From: Agrobacterium tumefaciens | Lineage (GTDB): Bacteria > Pseudomonadota > Alphaproteobacteria > Rhizobiales > Rhizobiaceae | NCBI RefSeq assembly: GCF_013337285.1 | Contig: NZ_SUPW01000001.1 | Span: 124,001-188,000, forward strand | Reading direction: 5' to 3' | Length of the DNA: 64,000 nt | Shown: positions 51,605 to 60,096 of the stretch, piece after piece | Layout of the letters: the number at the start of each line of letters is the position of its first letter | Numbering within the stretch: the first letter of the stretch is position 1 | Translations under genes and position numbers: made by a program | Notes under the pieces: generated by a model | The model's database searches: none | Told to the model about the DNA's origin: nothing | The model's input: the letters and a program-made list of their open reading frames with translations, nothing else

Positions 51605-52519
51605 ATGCTTCATTCCGCCCGTCAGGGTAACGATATACTGGTTTCCCTTGTTAATGCCGGCGTGCAGCGCAATGGCCGCTGGCTGGTGCGCGGCGTGGAG
51701 TTTTCCGTCAGCAAAGGTGAGATCGTCACGTTGATCGGCCCGAACGGTTCGGGCAAATCCACCAGCGCAAAAATGGCGATCGGCGTGGTGAAACCGAGCG
51801 AAGGGGAGGTCTCGCGCATTGCCGGCCTGCGCGTCGGTTATGTGCCACAGAAGCTTTCGGTGGACTGGACCATGCCGCTTTCGGTGCGCCGGCTGATGAC
51901 GCTGACCGGGCCGCTGCCCGCGCGCGAGATCGACGCGGCGCTGAATGCGACAGGCATTGCGCATCTTGCCGATGCCGAGGTGCAGCATCTGTCCGGCGGC
52001 GAGTTCCAGCGCGCGCTTCTGGCTCGCGCCATCGCCCGCAAGCCCGATCTGCTGGTTCTCGACGAGCCCGTGCAGGGCGTGGATTTCTCCGGCGAGATCG
52101 CGCTCTATGATATGATAAAAAATATCAGAAATTCAAGTAATTGCGGAATTTTGTTAATCTCGCATGACCTGCATGTGGTGATGGCGGAAACTGATACCGT
52201 GATCTGCCTGAACGGCCATGTCTGCTGCCGGGGAACACCGCAGGCGGTGAGCCAGAGCCCGGAATACATGCGGCTGTTCGGCGGTTCTGCCGCCAAGGCG
52301 CTTGCCGTCTACAGCCACCATCATGACCACACCCATCTGCCCGATGGCCGGGTGCAGCACGCGGATGGTTCGGTGACCGATCATTGCCATCCTGAAGATG
52401 GCCACCATCACGCCCATTCTCACGATCACCATCATGATGACCATGGCGAATGCGGTTGCGGCCATGAACATGGGGACCATGCACCCTCGAGCCACGGGCA
52501 GGGAGAACGGCATGTTTGA
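51605..52519 (+). CDS. znuC: Zinc ABC transporter, ATP-binding protein ZnuC
   Basis: This 304-residue ATPase drives zinc import. The Walker A GPNGSGKS is at 45-52, the signature LSGGE at 129-133, and Walker B LLVLDEP at 149-155. Beyond the ABC domain is a 65-residue tail (238-304) packed with histidine, aspartate and a CGCGH motif, far longer than in E. coli ZnuC, which could bind zinc at the cytoplasmic exit. The gene overlaps znuB by 8 bp. Confidence 0.95.
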   Translation: MLHSARQGNDILVSLVNAGVQRNGRWLVRGVEFSVSKGEIVTLIGPNGSGKSTSAKMAIGVVKPSEGEVSRIAGLRVGYVPQKLSVDWTMPLSVRRLMTLTGPLPAREIDAALNATGIAHLADAEVQHLSGGEFQRALLARAIARKPDLLVLDEPVQGVDFSGEIALYDMIKNIRNSSNCGILLISHDLHVVMAETDTVICLNGHVCCRGTPQAVSQSPEYMRLFGGSAAKALAVYSHHHDHTHLPDGRVQHADGSVTDHCHPEDGHHHAHSHDHHHDDHGECGCGHEHGDHAPSSHGQGERHV

Positions 52520-53330
52520 CGATTTCTTCGTTCGCGCCATGGTCGCTGGCATCGGCGTTGCTCTGACCGCCGGGCCTCTCGGCTGTTTCGTCGTCTGGCG
52601 GCGTATGGCCTATTTCGGGGATACGATGGCCCATTCGGCGCTGCTTGGCGTCGCGCTCTCGCTGCTGTTGCAGCTCAACCTCATCGTCAGCGTTTTTCTG
52701 GTGGCATCCGCCGTTTCGATCCTGCTGATTTTTCTGCAGCGGCGGCAGGCACTGTCGTCCGATGCGTTGCTTGGCATCCTGTCCCATTCGGCGCTGGCGA
52801 TTGGTCTCGTCATCGTCGCCTTCATGAGCTGGGTGCGTATCGACCTCGTGTCGTTCCTGTTCGGCGATATTCTTGCTGTCACTCGCAGCGATATCGCCCT
52901 GATCTGGGGCGGTGGGCTGGTGGTCATCGTCTCCATGGTCTTCCTGTGGCGGTCGTTGCTGGCTTCCACCGTCAATACGGAGCTTGCCGAGGCCGAGGGG
53001 CTGAACCCGGAACGTGCGAAGTTCATCTTCACACTGCTGATGGCGCTGGTGATCGCCATTGCCATGAAAGTGGTTGGCATCATGCTGATCACCTCGCTGC
53101 TGATCATACCGGCGGCGACCGCCAGACGGTTTTCCGCCACGCCGGAGGTGATGGCGGTGGTGGCTTCGCTGATCGGCGCTATCGCTGTTATCGGTGGCCT
53201 GTTCGGTTCGCTGACTTACGATACGCCGTCCGGCCCCTCCATCGTGGTTGCCGCGGTGATCCTGTTCGTTATAAGCCTGTTGCCGGCGCCGGGTTTTTCC
53301 CGCTCCGCGGATGAAGGAGGCAAGTCATGA
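52512..53330 (+). CDS. znuB: Zinc ABC transporter, permease ZnuB
   Basis: This 272-residue inner-membrane permease of the ABC-3 family has about eight to nine membrane helices. Family landmarks include WRRMAYFGDTMAHSALLGVAL near residue 33 and TSLLIIPAATARRFS near residue 200. The start is the ATG with GGGAG six bases upstream, overlapping the end of znuC. It shares a 4-bp overlap with zur. Confidence 0.94.
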   Translation: MFDDFFVRAMVAGIGVALTAGPLGCFVVWRRMAYFGDTMAHSALLGVALSLLLQLNLIVSVFLVASAVSILLIFLQRRQALSSDALLGILSHSALAIGLVIVAFMSWVRIDLVSFLFGDILAVTRSDIALIWGGGLVVIVSMVFLWRSLLASTVNTELAEAEGLNPERAKFIFTLLMALVIAIAMKVVGIMLITSLLIIPAATARRFSATPEVMAVVASLIGAIAVIGGLFGSLTYDTPSGPSIVVAAVILFVISLLPAPGFSRSADEGGKS

Positions 53331-53740
53331 ATGCGCAAACCCAGCAGAACCTTACCAAGAACCAGTCGCTGGTCATGAATGCCCTGTCAAACGCGCATCA
53401 GCCGCTCAGCGCCTATATGATCCTCGACAAGCTGCGGGATGACGGGTTCCGCGCGCCGCTGCAGGTTTACCGGGCGCTGGAAAAGCTGGTGGAATTCGGT
53501 CTCGTGCACCGGCTGGAGAGCCTCAACGCCTTCGTTGCCTGCACCCATACTCAAGCCGAATGCTGCTCGCAACACCATGGAACCGTGGCATTCGCCATCT
53601 GCGAATCCTGCGGGCAGGTGACGGAATTCCACGATCATGAGATCGACCACCGCCTCGAGCACTGGGTGAAGGACAACAAGTTCAAGGCGGAAAAGACCAC
53701 CATCGAGATTCGCGGTCTCTGCGCCAATTGTGCGTCATAG
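53327..53740 (+). CDS. zur: Zinc uptake regulator Zur (Fur family)
   Basis: This 137-residue Fur-family repressor has a winged helix (about 10-75, LSAYMILDKLRDDGFRAPLQVYRALEKLVE in sections) and a dimerisation domain with the structural zinc cysteines CESC and CANC at residues near 92-95 and 133-136, plus the HHGTVAF and EFHDHEIDHRL metal ligands. Its place in the znuCB operon marks it as the zinc sensor rather than Fur. AGGAGG lies six bases before the ATG, which overlaps the znuB stop. Zinc-bound Zur should repress znuA and its own operon. Confidence 0.94.
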   Translation: MNAQTQQNLTKNQSLVMNALSNAHQPLSAYMILDKLRDDGFRAPLQVYRALEKLVEFGLVHRLESLNAFVACTHTQAECCSQHHGTVAFAICESCGQVTEFHDHEIDHRLEHWVKDNKFKAEKTTIEIRGLCANCAS

Positions 53741-53778
53741 GCTTTGTTTGCGGGGCGGACATCGCTGCCCGCCATTGC

Positions 53779-54312
53779 TCATCCTTCGATAATCGCCAGA
53801 TCTTTCGAAAAACGCTTCCAGTTCTCGATATATTTTTCGGCCGAGCGACGCAGGCCGGCGACGGCTTCGTCATCCAGCGTTCGGATGGCCCGCGCCGGCG
53901 ATCCGACAATCAGTGAATTGTCGGGAAATTCCTTGCCTTCCGTCACCAACGCATTGGCGCCGACGAGGCAGTTGCGGCCGATCCTCGCGCCATTCAGGAT
54001 CGTCGCACCCATGCCGATGAGTGAATTGTCCCCGATGCTGCAGCCATGCACGATGGCGTGGTGGCCGATGGTGCACATTTCGCCGATGGTGGCAGCAAAG
54101 CCGGGATCACTGTGCACCATCGCCCCTTCCTGAATATTGGTGCCGCGCCCGACGCTGATCGGCTCGTTATCGCCGCGCAATGTCGCGCCGAACCAGATGC
54201 CGACATCTTCACCGAGCGTCACCGAGCCGATGACATTGGCATCGGGGGCGACCCAGTAACGATCCGCTGCTGGGGTTTGCGGCACCCGGTCGGCGAGGCG
54301 GTAAAGCGGCAT
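53779..54312 (-). CDS. Gamma carbonic anhydrase-like hexapeptide protein
   Basis: This 177-residue protein folds as a left-handed beta helix of hexapeptide repeats (GSVTLGEDVGIWFGATLRGD and following turns). The three zinc histidines typical of the family appear in VHSDPG, GHHAIVHG. It resembles YrdA/CaiE and gamma carbonic anhydrases; enzyme activity of bacterial members is often weak or absent. It converges with zur and follows the FAH gene by 35 bp. Confidence 0.85.
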   Translation of the reverse strand: MPLYRLADRVPQTPAADRYWVAPDANVIGSVTLGEDVGIWFGATLRGDNEPISVGRGTNIQEGAMVHSDPGFAATIGEMCTIGHHAIVHGCSIGDNSLIGMGATILNGARIGRNCLVGANALVTEGKEFPDNSLIVGSPARAIRTLDDEAVAGLRRSAEKYIENWKRFSKDLAIIEG

Positions 54313-54347
54313 TCGGTTTCTCCCTCTGGATTATGCGCCGGCAGCGA

Positions 54348-55037
54348 TCAGGCGACTGTGACCGACAGCCTGCCAACACCATCAACGCCACACTCGATGT
54401 GATCGCCGCGCACGATCGGACCAACACCTGCCGGCGTCCCGGTCATGATCACATCGCCGGCGGCAAGCGTAAAGAGCTTGGAAAGCTCGGCAATCACTTC
54501 CGGCACCTTCCAGATCATCTGCGCAAGATCGCCGGTCTGCTTGCGTTCACCATTGACATCAAGCCAGATCGCACCGGTGGCGGGATGGCCGATCTTGTCC
54601 GCAGGCACGATGGCGGAAACCGGTGCGGAATATTCAAACGCCTTGGCGCCTTCCCAGGAACGGCCCATTTTCTTCAGCCCGTCCTGCAGGTCACGGCGGG
54701 TCATATCGATGCCGACGGCATAACCCCAGACATGGTTCAGCGTCTCGTCCGCCGGAATATCTGCGCCGCCGCTTTTCAGAACCACAACACATTCAACCTC
54801 GTAATGCACATTCGACGATAGCGACGGGTAGGGGAAATCACTGCCGGCGGGCAGTAGATTGTCCGGGTTCTTCTGGAAATAAAAGGGCGGCTCGCGCGAG
54901 GGATCGTGGCCCATCTCGATGGCATGATCGGCATAATTGCGACCAACGCAATAGACCCGCCGCACGGGGAACATGTCGTCCGTGCCCTCAACGGGCAGGA
55001 GAACGGGTTTCGGGGCGGGGATGACGGTGGCGGCCAT
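54348..55037 (-). CDS. Fumarylacetoacetate hydrolase family protein
   Basis: This 229-residue enzyme is of the short FAH family (acylpyruvase/oxaloacetate decarboxylase group). VYCVGRNYADHAIEMG marks the N-terminal entry. The metal ligands are the two glutamates in HYEVECVVV and the aspartate in GYAVGIDMTRRDLQ. The catalytic lysine is in WEGAKAFEYSAP, and the C-terminal motif TGTPAGVGP is complete. It is more like FAHD1-type proteins than true FAH. AGGA lies seven bases before the ATG. It is probably co-transcribed with the gamma-carbonic-anhydrase-like gene. Confidence 0.88.
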   Translation of the reverse strand: MAATVIPAPKPVLLPVEGTDDMFPVRRVYCVGRNYADHAIEMGHDPSREPPFYFQKNPDNLLPAGSDFPYPSLSSNVHYEVECVVVLKSGGADIPADETLNHVWGYAVGIDMTRRDLQDGLKKMGRSWEGAKAFEYSAPVSAIVPADKIGHPATGAIWLDVNGERKQTGDLAQMIWKVPEVIAELSKLFTLAAGDVIMTGTPAGVGPIVRGDHIECGVDGVGRLSVTVA

Positions 55038-55149
55038 GGGAATTTCCTGTCGTCTCTTTAAGGTGCAATTCTTGTCCCGCGATTCCGGGCCGATTTCCAG
55101 TTGAAAATGCTGTCGAGCGCAAAACTGGCATTTTGCGGTATAATACAGC

Positions 55150-55573
55150 CAATGTGGGTCTGTATCCCTCGGTTCGTATCTGACCTCCATCTTCAGCGAT
55201 CTGTTTCAGGCCGTGCCCGGATCTTCCTCCATAACGGTCGAAACAATGTGAGGTTTACCTGAATGCGGACCATGCCGTTGCGCTTGGTGTCATCATAACC
55301 GAGCTTCTGACCAATGCGCTTAAGTATGCCTATCCCGGTCAAACGGGTACGGTCCGTGACAGTCTATCCGAACAAAATGGACAATTCTTTCTCGTTGTGG
55401 AAGACGATGGCGTCGGTTCGAAGGCAGAATCAAAACCCCGCGGCACCGGCCTTGGCACGAAGCTCATCATGGCGATGGCGCAGAATATCGGCGCTCGCGT
55501 TGAGCAAACGCGTACGCATCCGGATTTGGGGAAGGGAACCCGTTTCGCTATGACGTGGGATGAGAAGTCGTAA
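55150..55573 (+). pseudogene. Histidine kinase remnant, frameshifted
   Basis: Two adjacent frames together encode the C-terminal part of an HWE/HisKA_2-type histidine kinase. The first (about 55150-55248) reads SLGSYLTSIFSDLFQAVPGS and ends at a TGA. The second, shifted by one base, begins near 55253 with VYLNADHAVALGVIITELL and continues through the N box ELLTNALKYAYP, the G1 box EDDGVG and G2 GTGLGTKLIMAMAQ to a TAA at 55571. No phosphoacceptor helix or sensor domain is present upstream. It is thus truncated and frameshifted. The ATPase half could still be translated in part, but no ribosome binding site is visible. Confidence 0.8.
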
Positions 55574-55746
55574 CTCGTAGAGCCACGTATATTGGCGGTG
55601 TAGGTGCAAGGGATTGATTGACCCCTCTATTTTCCTGTTGCTAGTTGGCTGCAGGAAGCTGACTGATCTTTCAGCCTATGAGAACCCAGCATGGGATTGA
55701 GGCTGGCAGGTTCTTCTGCATCACTCCCAACTATCGATTGATAACC

Positions 55747-56457
55747 TCACAGGTGACGCGCGCTGCCGACGGCGATGACGGGACCGGTCGCCTGACCGGT
55801 CGGTGAGCCGCCAAAGGGCTCGACGCTGATCGCAAAGGTGGTGCCTTCGCTGATATTGCCGCGCATATCGGCGGGAATGATCAGATCGCCATTTGCGCCG
55901 GGCTGGAAGACGCCGAGCGAGCGGGTCTTGCCGCCATCCATCACGAGCCACAACTCCAGAGATTTCTCGTCGGTCTTGCCGGTTGCGACAGGAACGATGC
56001 GCATCCGTCCCGATTCCGCATCGTAGGAGGCAAGCAGGTTGACCTGACTGTCGGTTGTCGCGAGTTCGGCCACCAGCGGTGTGGTTTCCTGCCATCTCTC
56101 GGGAAATGCGGCGTAGACGACCGCCGCTACGGCAGTCGCGCTGGTGGCGACCGATATCCACCGCCAGAAGGATGCCGAACTCCACAGGCTGCCATTGGTA
56201 TTGATATGCCTGGCGCCGAACAGACGCTCCTCGATGCGGGCAAGAATGGTCGCGCTCGGCACCTGTTCCTGGTAATCGGCATTGAAGTCGGAGAATTCCG
56301 CCTCCCAGCGCTGGACGAGCTGGGCGAAGGCTTTGTCGTTCTCCATGCGCCGCTCGAGTTCGCGACGCTTTTCGACCGACAGCACGCCAAGCACATATTC
56401 GCCGGCGAGGATTTCGTCGCGCGAATGCATGCCGTCGCTGTGTTCGCCCGTCGTCAT
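55747..56457 (-). CDS. Anti-sigma factor, RskA-like
   Basis: This 236-residue single-span membrane protein is the likely partner of the ECF sigma factor encoded just upstream. An N-terminal anti-sigma domain (about 1-75, with EILAGEYVLGVLS) is followed by a membrane helix at about 97-117 and a periplasmic RskA-type domain (LVMDGGKTRSLGVF, GTTFAISVEPFGGSPTG). It lacks the HxxxCxxC zinc site of ChrR-type anti-sigma factors. Its ATG overlaps the sigma stop by 4 bp, so the two are made together. Release probably follows a membrane or oxidative signal, which the sequence does not reveal. Confidence 0.85.
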   Translation of the reverse strand: MTTGEHSDGMHSRDEILAGEYVLGVLSVEKRRELERRMENDKAFAQLVQRWEAEFSDFNADYQEQVPSATILARIEERLFGARHINTNGSLWSSASFWRWISVATSATAVAAVVYAAFPERWQETTPLVAELATTDSQVNLLASYDAESGRMRIVPVATGKTDEKSLELWLVMDGGKTRSLGVFQPGANGDLIIPADMRGNISEGTTFAISVEPFGGSPTGQATGPVIAVGSARHL

Positions 56458-56996
56458 CGTTGCATGCACTCTCTGAGTTTGAGAAGGCTGCGTCTCAGCC
56501 AGGTTCTGATCGTGTTGAGCGGCACCCGCAATTCCTCGGCGAGTTCGATATAGCTCAAGCCTTCCACATAGGCCCGGCGTACCGCCTGCGCGTGAACCGT
56601 TTCCAGTTCCCGCATGCAATTGTCGATCCGGCGACCCTCGTCGGCCAGCACGATCTGCTGCTCCGGATTGCGGATGCTGTCGTCGGCGATGTCATAGGCG
56701 TCGTCGATGTCGTCGTTGAGGGGCTTGCGCGCCCTGATCGTATCGATCGCATGGTTGCGGGCGATGGCGGCAAGCCATGTTGCGGGCTTGCCGGCGCTTG
56801 CGGCAAATGTGCGGGCGCGCTGCCAGACCTTGATGTAGATTTCCTGCAGCGCCTCTTCGGCTTCGGTCCTGTCACGCAGGATTTTCAGGCAGATCGCGAA
56901 AAGCTTCGGACTGGTTGCCTGATAGAGCGAGACGAATGCTGAACGATCACCCATGCCGACACGGTTGATTAGGCTTGCGATCTCTGTGCCCTGCAT
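56454..56996 (-). CDS. ECF RNA polymerase sigma factor, SigK-like
   Basis: This 180-residue sigma-70 family protein has region 2 at about 20-92 (FVSLYQATSPKLFAICLKIL, EAEEALQEIYIKVWQ, ARNHAIDTIRARK) and region 4 at about 125-178 (EGLSYIELAEELRVPLNTIRTWLRRSL). Regions 1 and 3 are missing, as in ECF factors. The start is the ATG with AAGGAAGG five bases upstream. It is coupled to its anti-sigma gene and lies next to DUF2177 and a lipid-modification cluster, which are its likely targets. No promoter motif shared by these genes was evident by eye. Confidence 0.9.
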   Translation of the reverse strand: MQGTEIASLINRVGMGDRSAFVSLYQATSPKLFAICLKILRDRTEAEEALQEIYIKVWQRARTFAASAGKPATWLAAIARNHAIDTIRARKPLNDDIDDAYDIADDSIRNPEQQIVLADEGRRIDNCMRELETVHAQAVRRAYVEGLSYIELAEELRVPLNTIRTWLRRSLLKLRECMQR

Positions 56997-57127
56997 TCGA
57001 ACCTTCCTTGCTGCGCTTCCTTTATAAGGTCGTCCTTCACACGAAGACAAGGGATGAGGAAGAGGAAGTTCATGATGTGGGGGCCACAGGAGGGCCGCAC
57101 TTACGCCGTAGCCGAGAGGAAGCGTTG

Positions 57128-57559
57128 TCATGATATGCCCGCCGAATTTTCCAGTGGGCCGAGGAGGCGCACCGTGACGATATAACCGATGATGGCCGCA
57201 GCTGCGGAAACGAAGGCTCCCCAAAGAAGATCGGCGATGGTGAGGGTGGTTGGCCAGTTCTTCAACGTGGCCTGATTGGTCAGATCATAGGTCGCGTAGG
57301 CCATGAAGCCGACAATCGCGCCGTAAAGCAGCGCCGTCGTCCATTCACCGGAAAGCAGGGCGGGGCGCACGGCGAGAAAGGTGAGGCCGCCAGCGTAGAT
57401 GAGATAGAAGACGACCGCTGGAGCGAGCCGGAAATTTTCCGCCAGAAGATCGCCGATGGCCGGGCGGTAAAGACGCGACGCCATGGTGCTCAGCCAGATG
57501 AAATCGATCACCAGAAAGGCGACGAGCGTGAAAAAATAGGCTGCGAAATAGGTCTTCAT
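57128..57559 (-). CDS. DUF2177 family membrane protein
   Basis: This 143-residue inner-membrane protein has four hydrophobic helices starting with YFAAYFFTLVAFLVIDFIWL. The conserved FIWL..M and GFMAYATYDLTNQATL segments match DUF2177. Function is unknown. Members of the family recur near ECF sigma factors together with cyclopropane-synthase and FAD-oxidoreductase genes. It lies 131 bp upstream of the sigma gene on the same strand and may be transcribed with it. Confidence 0.82.
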   Translation of the reverse strand: MKTYFAAYFFTLVAFLVIDFIWLSTMASRLYRPAIGDLLAENFRLAPAVVFYLIYAGGLTFLAVRPALLSGEWTTALLYGAIVGFMAYATYDLTNQATLKNWPTTLTIADLLWGAFVSAAAAIIGYIVTVRLLGPLENSAGIS

Positions 57560-57653
57560 CGGTGTTTTCCTTTGCCGGGCATTGAGAAGACGGCGAGTGT
57601 TTTTTCGTTCGGAAGACAATGGAACTAATGGATGGAACGGAGCGTGACCTGCG

Positions 57654-58031
57654 CTAGTCGATCCGGGTCCAGCTTATGCCCTTGCACAGAAGGCCGGCGA
57701 CGATACAGCCCTTCGTGGTCATGTTATTGCCGGAAAGGGTCACCGTTATCCTGTAGGATTTGTCCCGCTGAGGATCAAAGGCGGTGCCGGAATAGATGCC
57801 CGCTTCGCTCTGCTTGATGTCCATGATCAGGCGGTCGCCGGTCTTTTCCTTCGGCGTGCCGGGTTTGATCCAGGTGTTTGTGGCGCATATTTTTTCACCA
57901 CACGGCGCGATCAGCACTTTTGCCTTGCCGTCGCCACGCGCCCAGTTACCGTCGATCTCCGCCGCTGTCGCGCTGGCGCCGACCAGCATCGGGGACAGGG
58001 CAGATACAATTGCCAATCTAATGATTATCAT
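57654..58031 (-). CDS. DUF2147 periplasmic protein
   Basis: This 125-residue exported protein has a signal peptide (about 1-24, ending SATAAE). The mature domain contains GNWARGDGKAKVLIAPCGEKICA and LKG-type turns typical of DUF2147, a small beta-barrel family. Three or four cysteines may form disulfides. Function is unknown. It starts 27 bp after the cyclopropane-synthase gene and is likely the last gene of that operon. Confidence 0.82.
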   Translation of the reverse strand: MIIIRLAIVSALSPMLVGASATAAEIDGNWARGDGKAKVLIAPCGEKICATNTWIKPGTPKEKTGDRLIMDIKQSEAGIYSGTAFDPQRDKSYRITVTLSGNNMTTKGCIVAGLLCKGISWTRID

Positions 58032-58058
58032 TGTCTTTCTCCACCTGTTAGCCCCGCC

Positions 58059-59291
58059 TCATCGATGTTCTATCGTGTACAAGCCGACATTTATGGTCCC
58101 TTCGGCAAAACCTGCTTCGCAATAGCAGAGGTAATAATCCCAGAGCCGCCGGAAGCGGTCGTCGAAACCAAGCAGGGAAATCGTCTGCCATCGGGCATGA
58201 AAACGCTGGCGCCATTCCGAAAGCGTGAGCGCATAGGACTGGCCAAAAAGTTCTGTCTCCGTGAGCTTCAGGCCGGCTTGCCCGACGGCTTTTTCGAGCG
58301 CTGAATCGGAGGGCAGGAACCCACCGGGAAAGACGTATTTCTGAATGAAATCTGCCTTGCGCCGATATGTATCGAAGCGGTTTTCCTCGATGGAGATGAT
58401 TTGCAGCACCGCACGACCGCCGGGTTTCAGGCAGCGTTTCAACGTTTCGAAATAACTTGGCCAGTAGGCTTCGCCGACCGCTTCAAACATTTCAACGGAG
58501 ACGATATTGTCGAATTGGCCGGTCACATCGCGGTAATCCTGCAATCTGAGATCGATCCGGCCGGCCTTGCCTTCTTTTTCCGCCGCGTTTTTCGCCCAGC
58601 TCAACTGGGAGGGCGATAGGGTGATGCCGGTCACGCTGGCATTATGCTGCGTGGCGAGGTGGATGGCGAGCGCACCCCAGCCGCAGCCGATTTCCAGGAC
58701 GCTTTTGTTGTCGGTTAGTTGGAGTTTCTCCGCAATGCATTCGAGTTTCTTGCGTTGAGCGGCCTCAAGGCTGGGTGTGGTGCCGTCAAAAAACGCTGAC
58801 GAATAGAGCATCGAAGGATCGAGCCATTGCCGGTAGAACTCGTTGCCGAGATCGTAATGCGCCTCGATGTTGCGGCGGCTGCCGCGTCTGGTATTGGCAT
58901 TCAGCCCGTGTGCAAGCCGGTTGATGAGGCGCATGGGCAGGCTGCCGCGCATCGACCTTGCAAATGCGTCGCGATTTTGAGCGGCGAAACGGATGAGCGC
59001 CGTCAGATCAGGCGTAGACCAGTCATTCTCGATGAAGCCTTCCGCGAAGCCGATATCGCCGTTGACGAGCATCCGGCGGATTGCCCGCCAATTATGCAGC
59101 ACGATAACGGCGTGACTGCCTTCCGACCCACCCGATTTTTCGATGGTTCCGCCGCCGGGAAGGACGACGCGCAGCTGGCCCCGCTCGATATTGTTCAGCA
59201 GCCGGTTGATGAGCCATATCCCCATGCCTATGCGGCCGTTGAGGCGGGTATTCTGTGCCGGCAATTGGGAGAGATTTTCAAACGGGGTCAT
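58059..59291 (-). CDS. Cyclopropane-fatty-acyl-phospholipid synthase family protein
   Basis: This 410-residue SAM-dependent enzyme modifies unsaturated acyl chains of membrane phospholipids. The family landmarks are IEAHYDLGNEFY at 142-153, MLYSSAFF at 161-168, the SAM-binding VLEIGCGWGAL at 198-208 and VEMFEAVG near 262-269. The N-terminal 130 residues carry the lipid-binding domain. It is the third gene of the FAD oxidoreductase-DUF1365-CFA operon, overlapping DUF1365 by 14 bp. Such operons are distinct from the housekeeping cfa gene; in Rhodobacter related genes belong to the RpoE singlet-oxygen response. Product could be cyclopropane or methylated fatty acid. Confidence 0.88.
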   Translation of the reverse strand: MTPFENLSQLPAQNTRLNGRIGMGIWLINRLLNNIERGQLRVVLPGGGTIEKSGGSEGSHAVIVLHNWRAIRRMLVNGDIGFAEGFIENDWSTPDLTALIRFAAQNRDAFARSMRGSLPMRLINRLAHGLNANTRRGSRRNIEAHYDLGNEFYRQWLDPSMLYSSAFFDGTTPSLEAAQRKKLECIAEKLQLTDNKSVLEIGCGWGALAIHLATQHNASVTGITLSPSQLSWAKNAAEKEGKAGRIDLRLQDYRDVTGQFDNIVSVEMFEAVGEAYWPSYFETLKRCLKPGGRAVLQIISIEENRFDTYRRKADFIQKYVFPGGFLPSDSALEKAVGQAGLKLTETELFGQSYALTLSEWRQRFHARWQTISLLGFDDRFRRLWDYYLCYCEAGFAEGTINVGLYTIEHR

Positions 59292-60096
59292 GAATTCTGG
59301 CCTCGATTTGCGACGATGAAGGGGGAACGAAAGAGATGGGATCGACTGGTGGCAGCGGACGCTTTCTAAACCGCACGCCCTTCAGCCAGATTTGCAGGGC
59401 TTCCCAGTGAATGCCGAGAACGACTTTCAGCGTGAGGAAGGGGATGGTGACGAAGGCTTTCAGGAGCGCGCCATCGGTCAACTCGATCCTTCGGGCAAGA
59501 TGCCGGGCCGTCAGGACGGCACCGTCGTCGTCGAAAGTTTCAATGACGATCTTCAGCCTGTCACTCGGTGGGATGACGCGGAAAACATAGTGGAGGTCCA
59601 TGTCCATGAAGGGCGAAACATAAAAGGCCTTGTCGCATCGTTGGACGATCTCTGTCCCCGTGCCGACCTCCACCGGGATCAGATAGGAGTGTCGTTGGCC
59701 GAAGGTGTTGTCGACTTCCCAAAGGATGGCCTTGAGCGACATGTCGCGCCCATGGCAGAAGAACACGCTGAGCGGGTTGAAGGCCCAGCCAAGCAGGCGC
59801 GGCATGGTGAGCAGGTGGATGGGACCCCCATCGACGGCCATGCCTGCCGCCGCCATGGCGGTCTCTATTTGCTGGCGCAGCCCGATCGTGCTGCCGTTGC
59901 CGCGATCCTTGCGATGAAATGAAAACAGGTTGAAACGGTCTACGGAGAAAAACCGTAATTTCCGGTTGAGCGTCTCCAACTCATCGAGATCGAGAAGCAG
60001 CGAATAAATCCGGTAGTCCAGCTTGTGGGTTTTCGGCTTGAAGCGCGCATGGGTCACGTGGCCCGGGAAAAGCGCTGAGTTAAGGGGAGGGGTCAT
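59278..60096 (-). CDS. DUF1365 family protein
   Basis: This 272-residue protein matches DUF1365 (COG3496), always found with a FAD-dependent amine-oxidase-like gene and a CFA-family methyltransferase. VTHARFKPKTHKLDYRIYSLLLDLDEL marks the N-terminus, RLLGWAFNPLSVFFCHG the core and VSPFMDMDLHYVFR the C-terminal half. No known catalytic site is evident. Its start overlaps the FAD oxidoreductase stop by 4 bp and its end overlaps the CFA gene, so the three products are made together and may form a complex. Confidence 0.85.
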   Translation of the reverse strand: MTPPLNSALFPGHVTHARFKPKTHKLDYRIYSLLLDLDELETLNRKLRFFSVDRFNLFSFHRKDRGNGSTIGLRQQIETAMAAAGMAVDGGPIHLLTMPRLLGWAFNPLSVFFCHGRDMSLKAILWEVDNTFGQRHSYLIPVEVGTGTEIVQRCDKAFYVSPFMDMDLHYVFRVIPPSDRLKIVIETFDDDGAVLTARHLARRIELTDGALLKAFVTIPFLTLKVVLGIHWEALQIWLKGVRFRKRPLPPVDPISFVPPSSSQIEARIHDPV

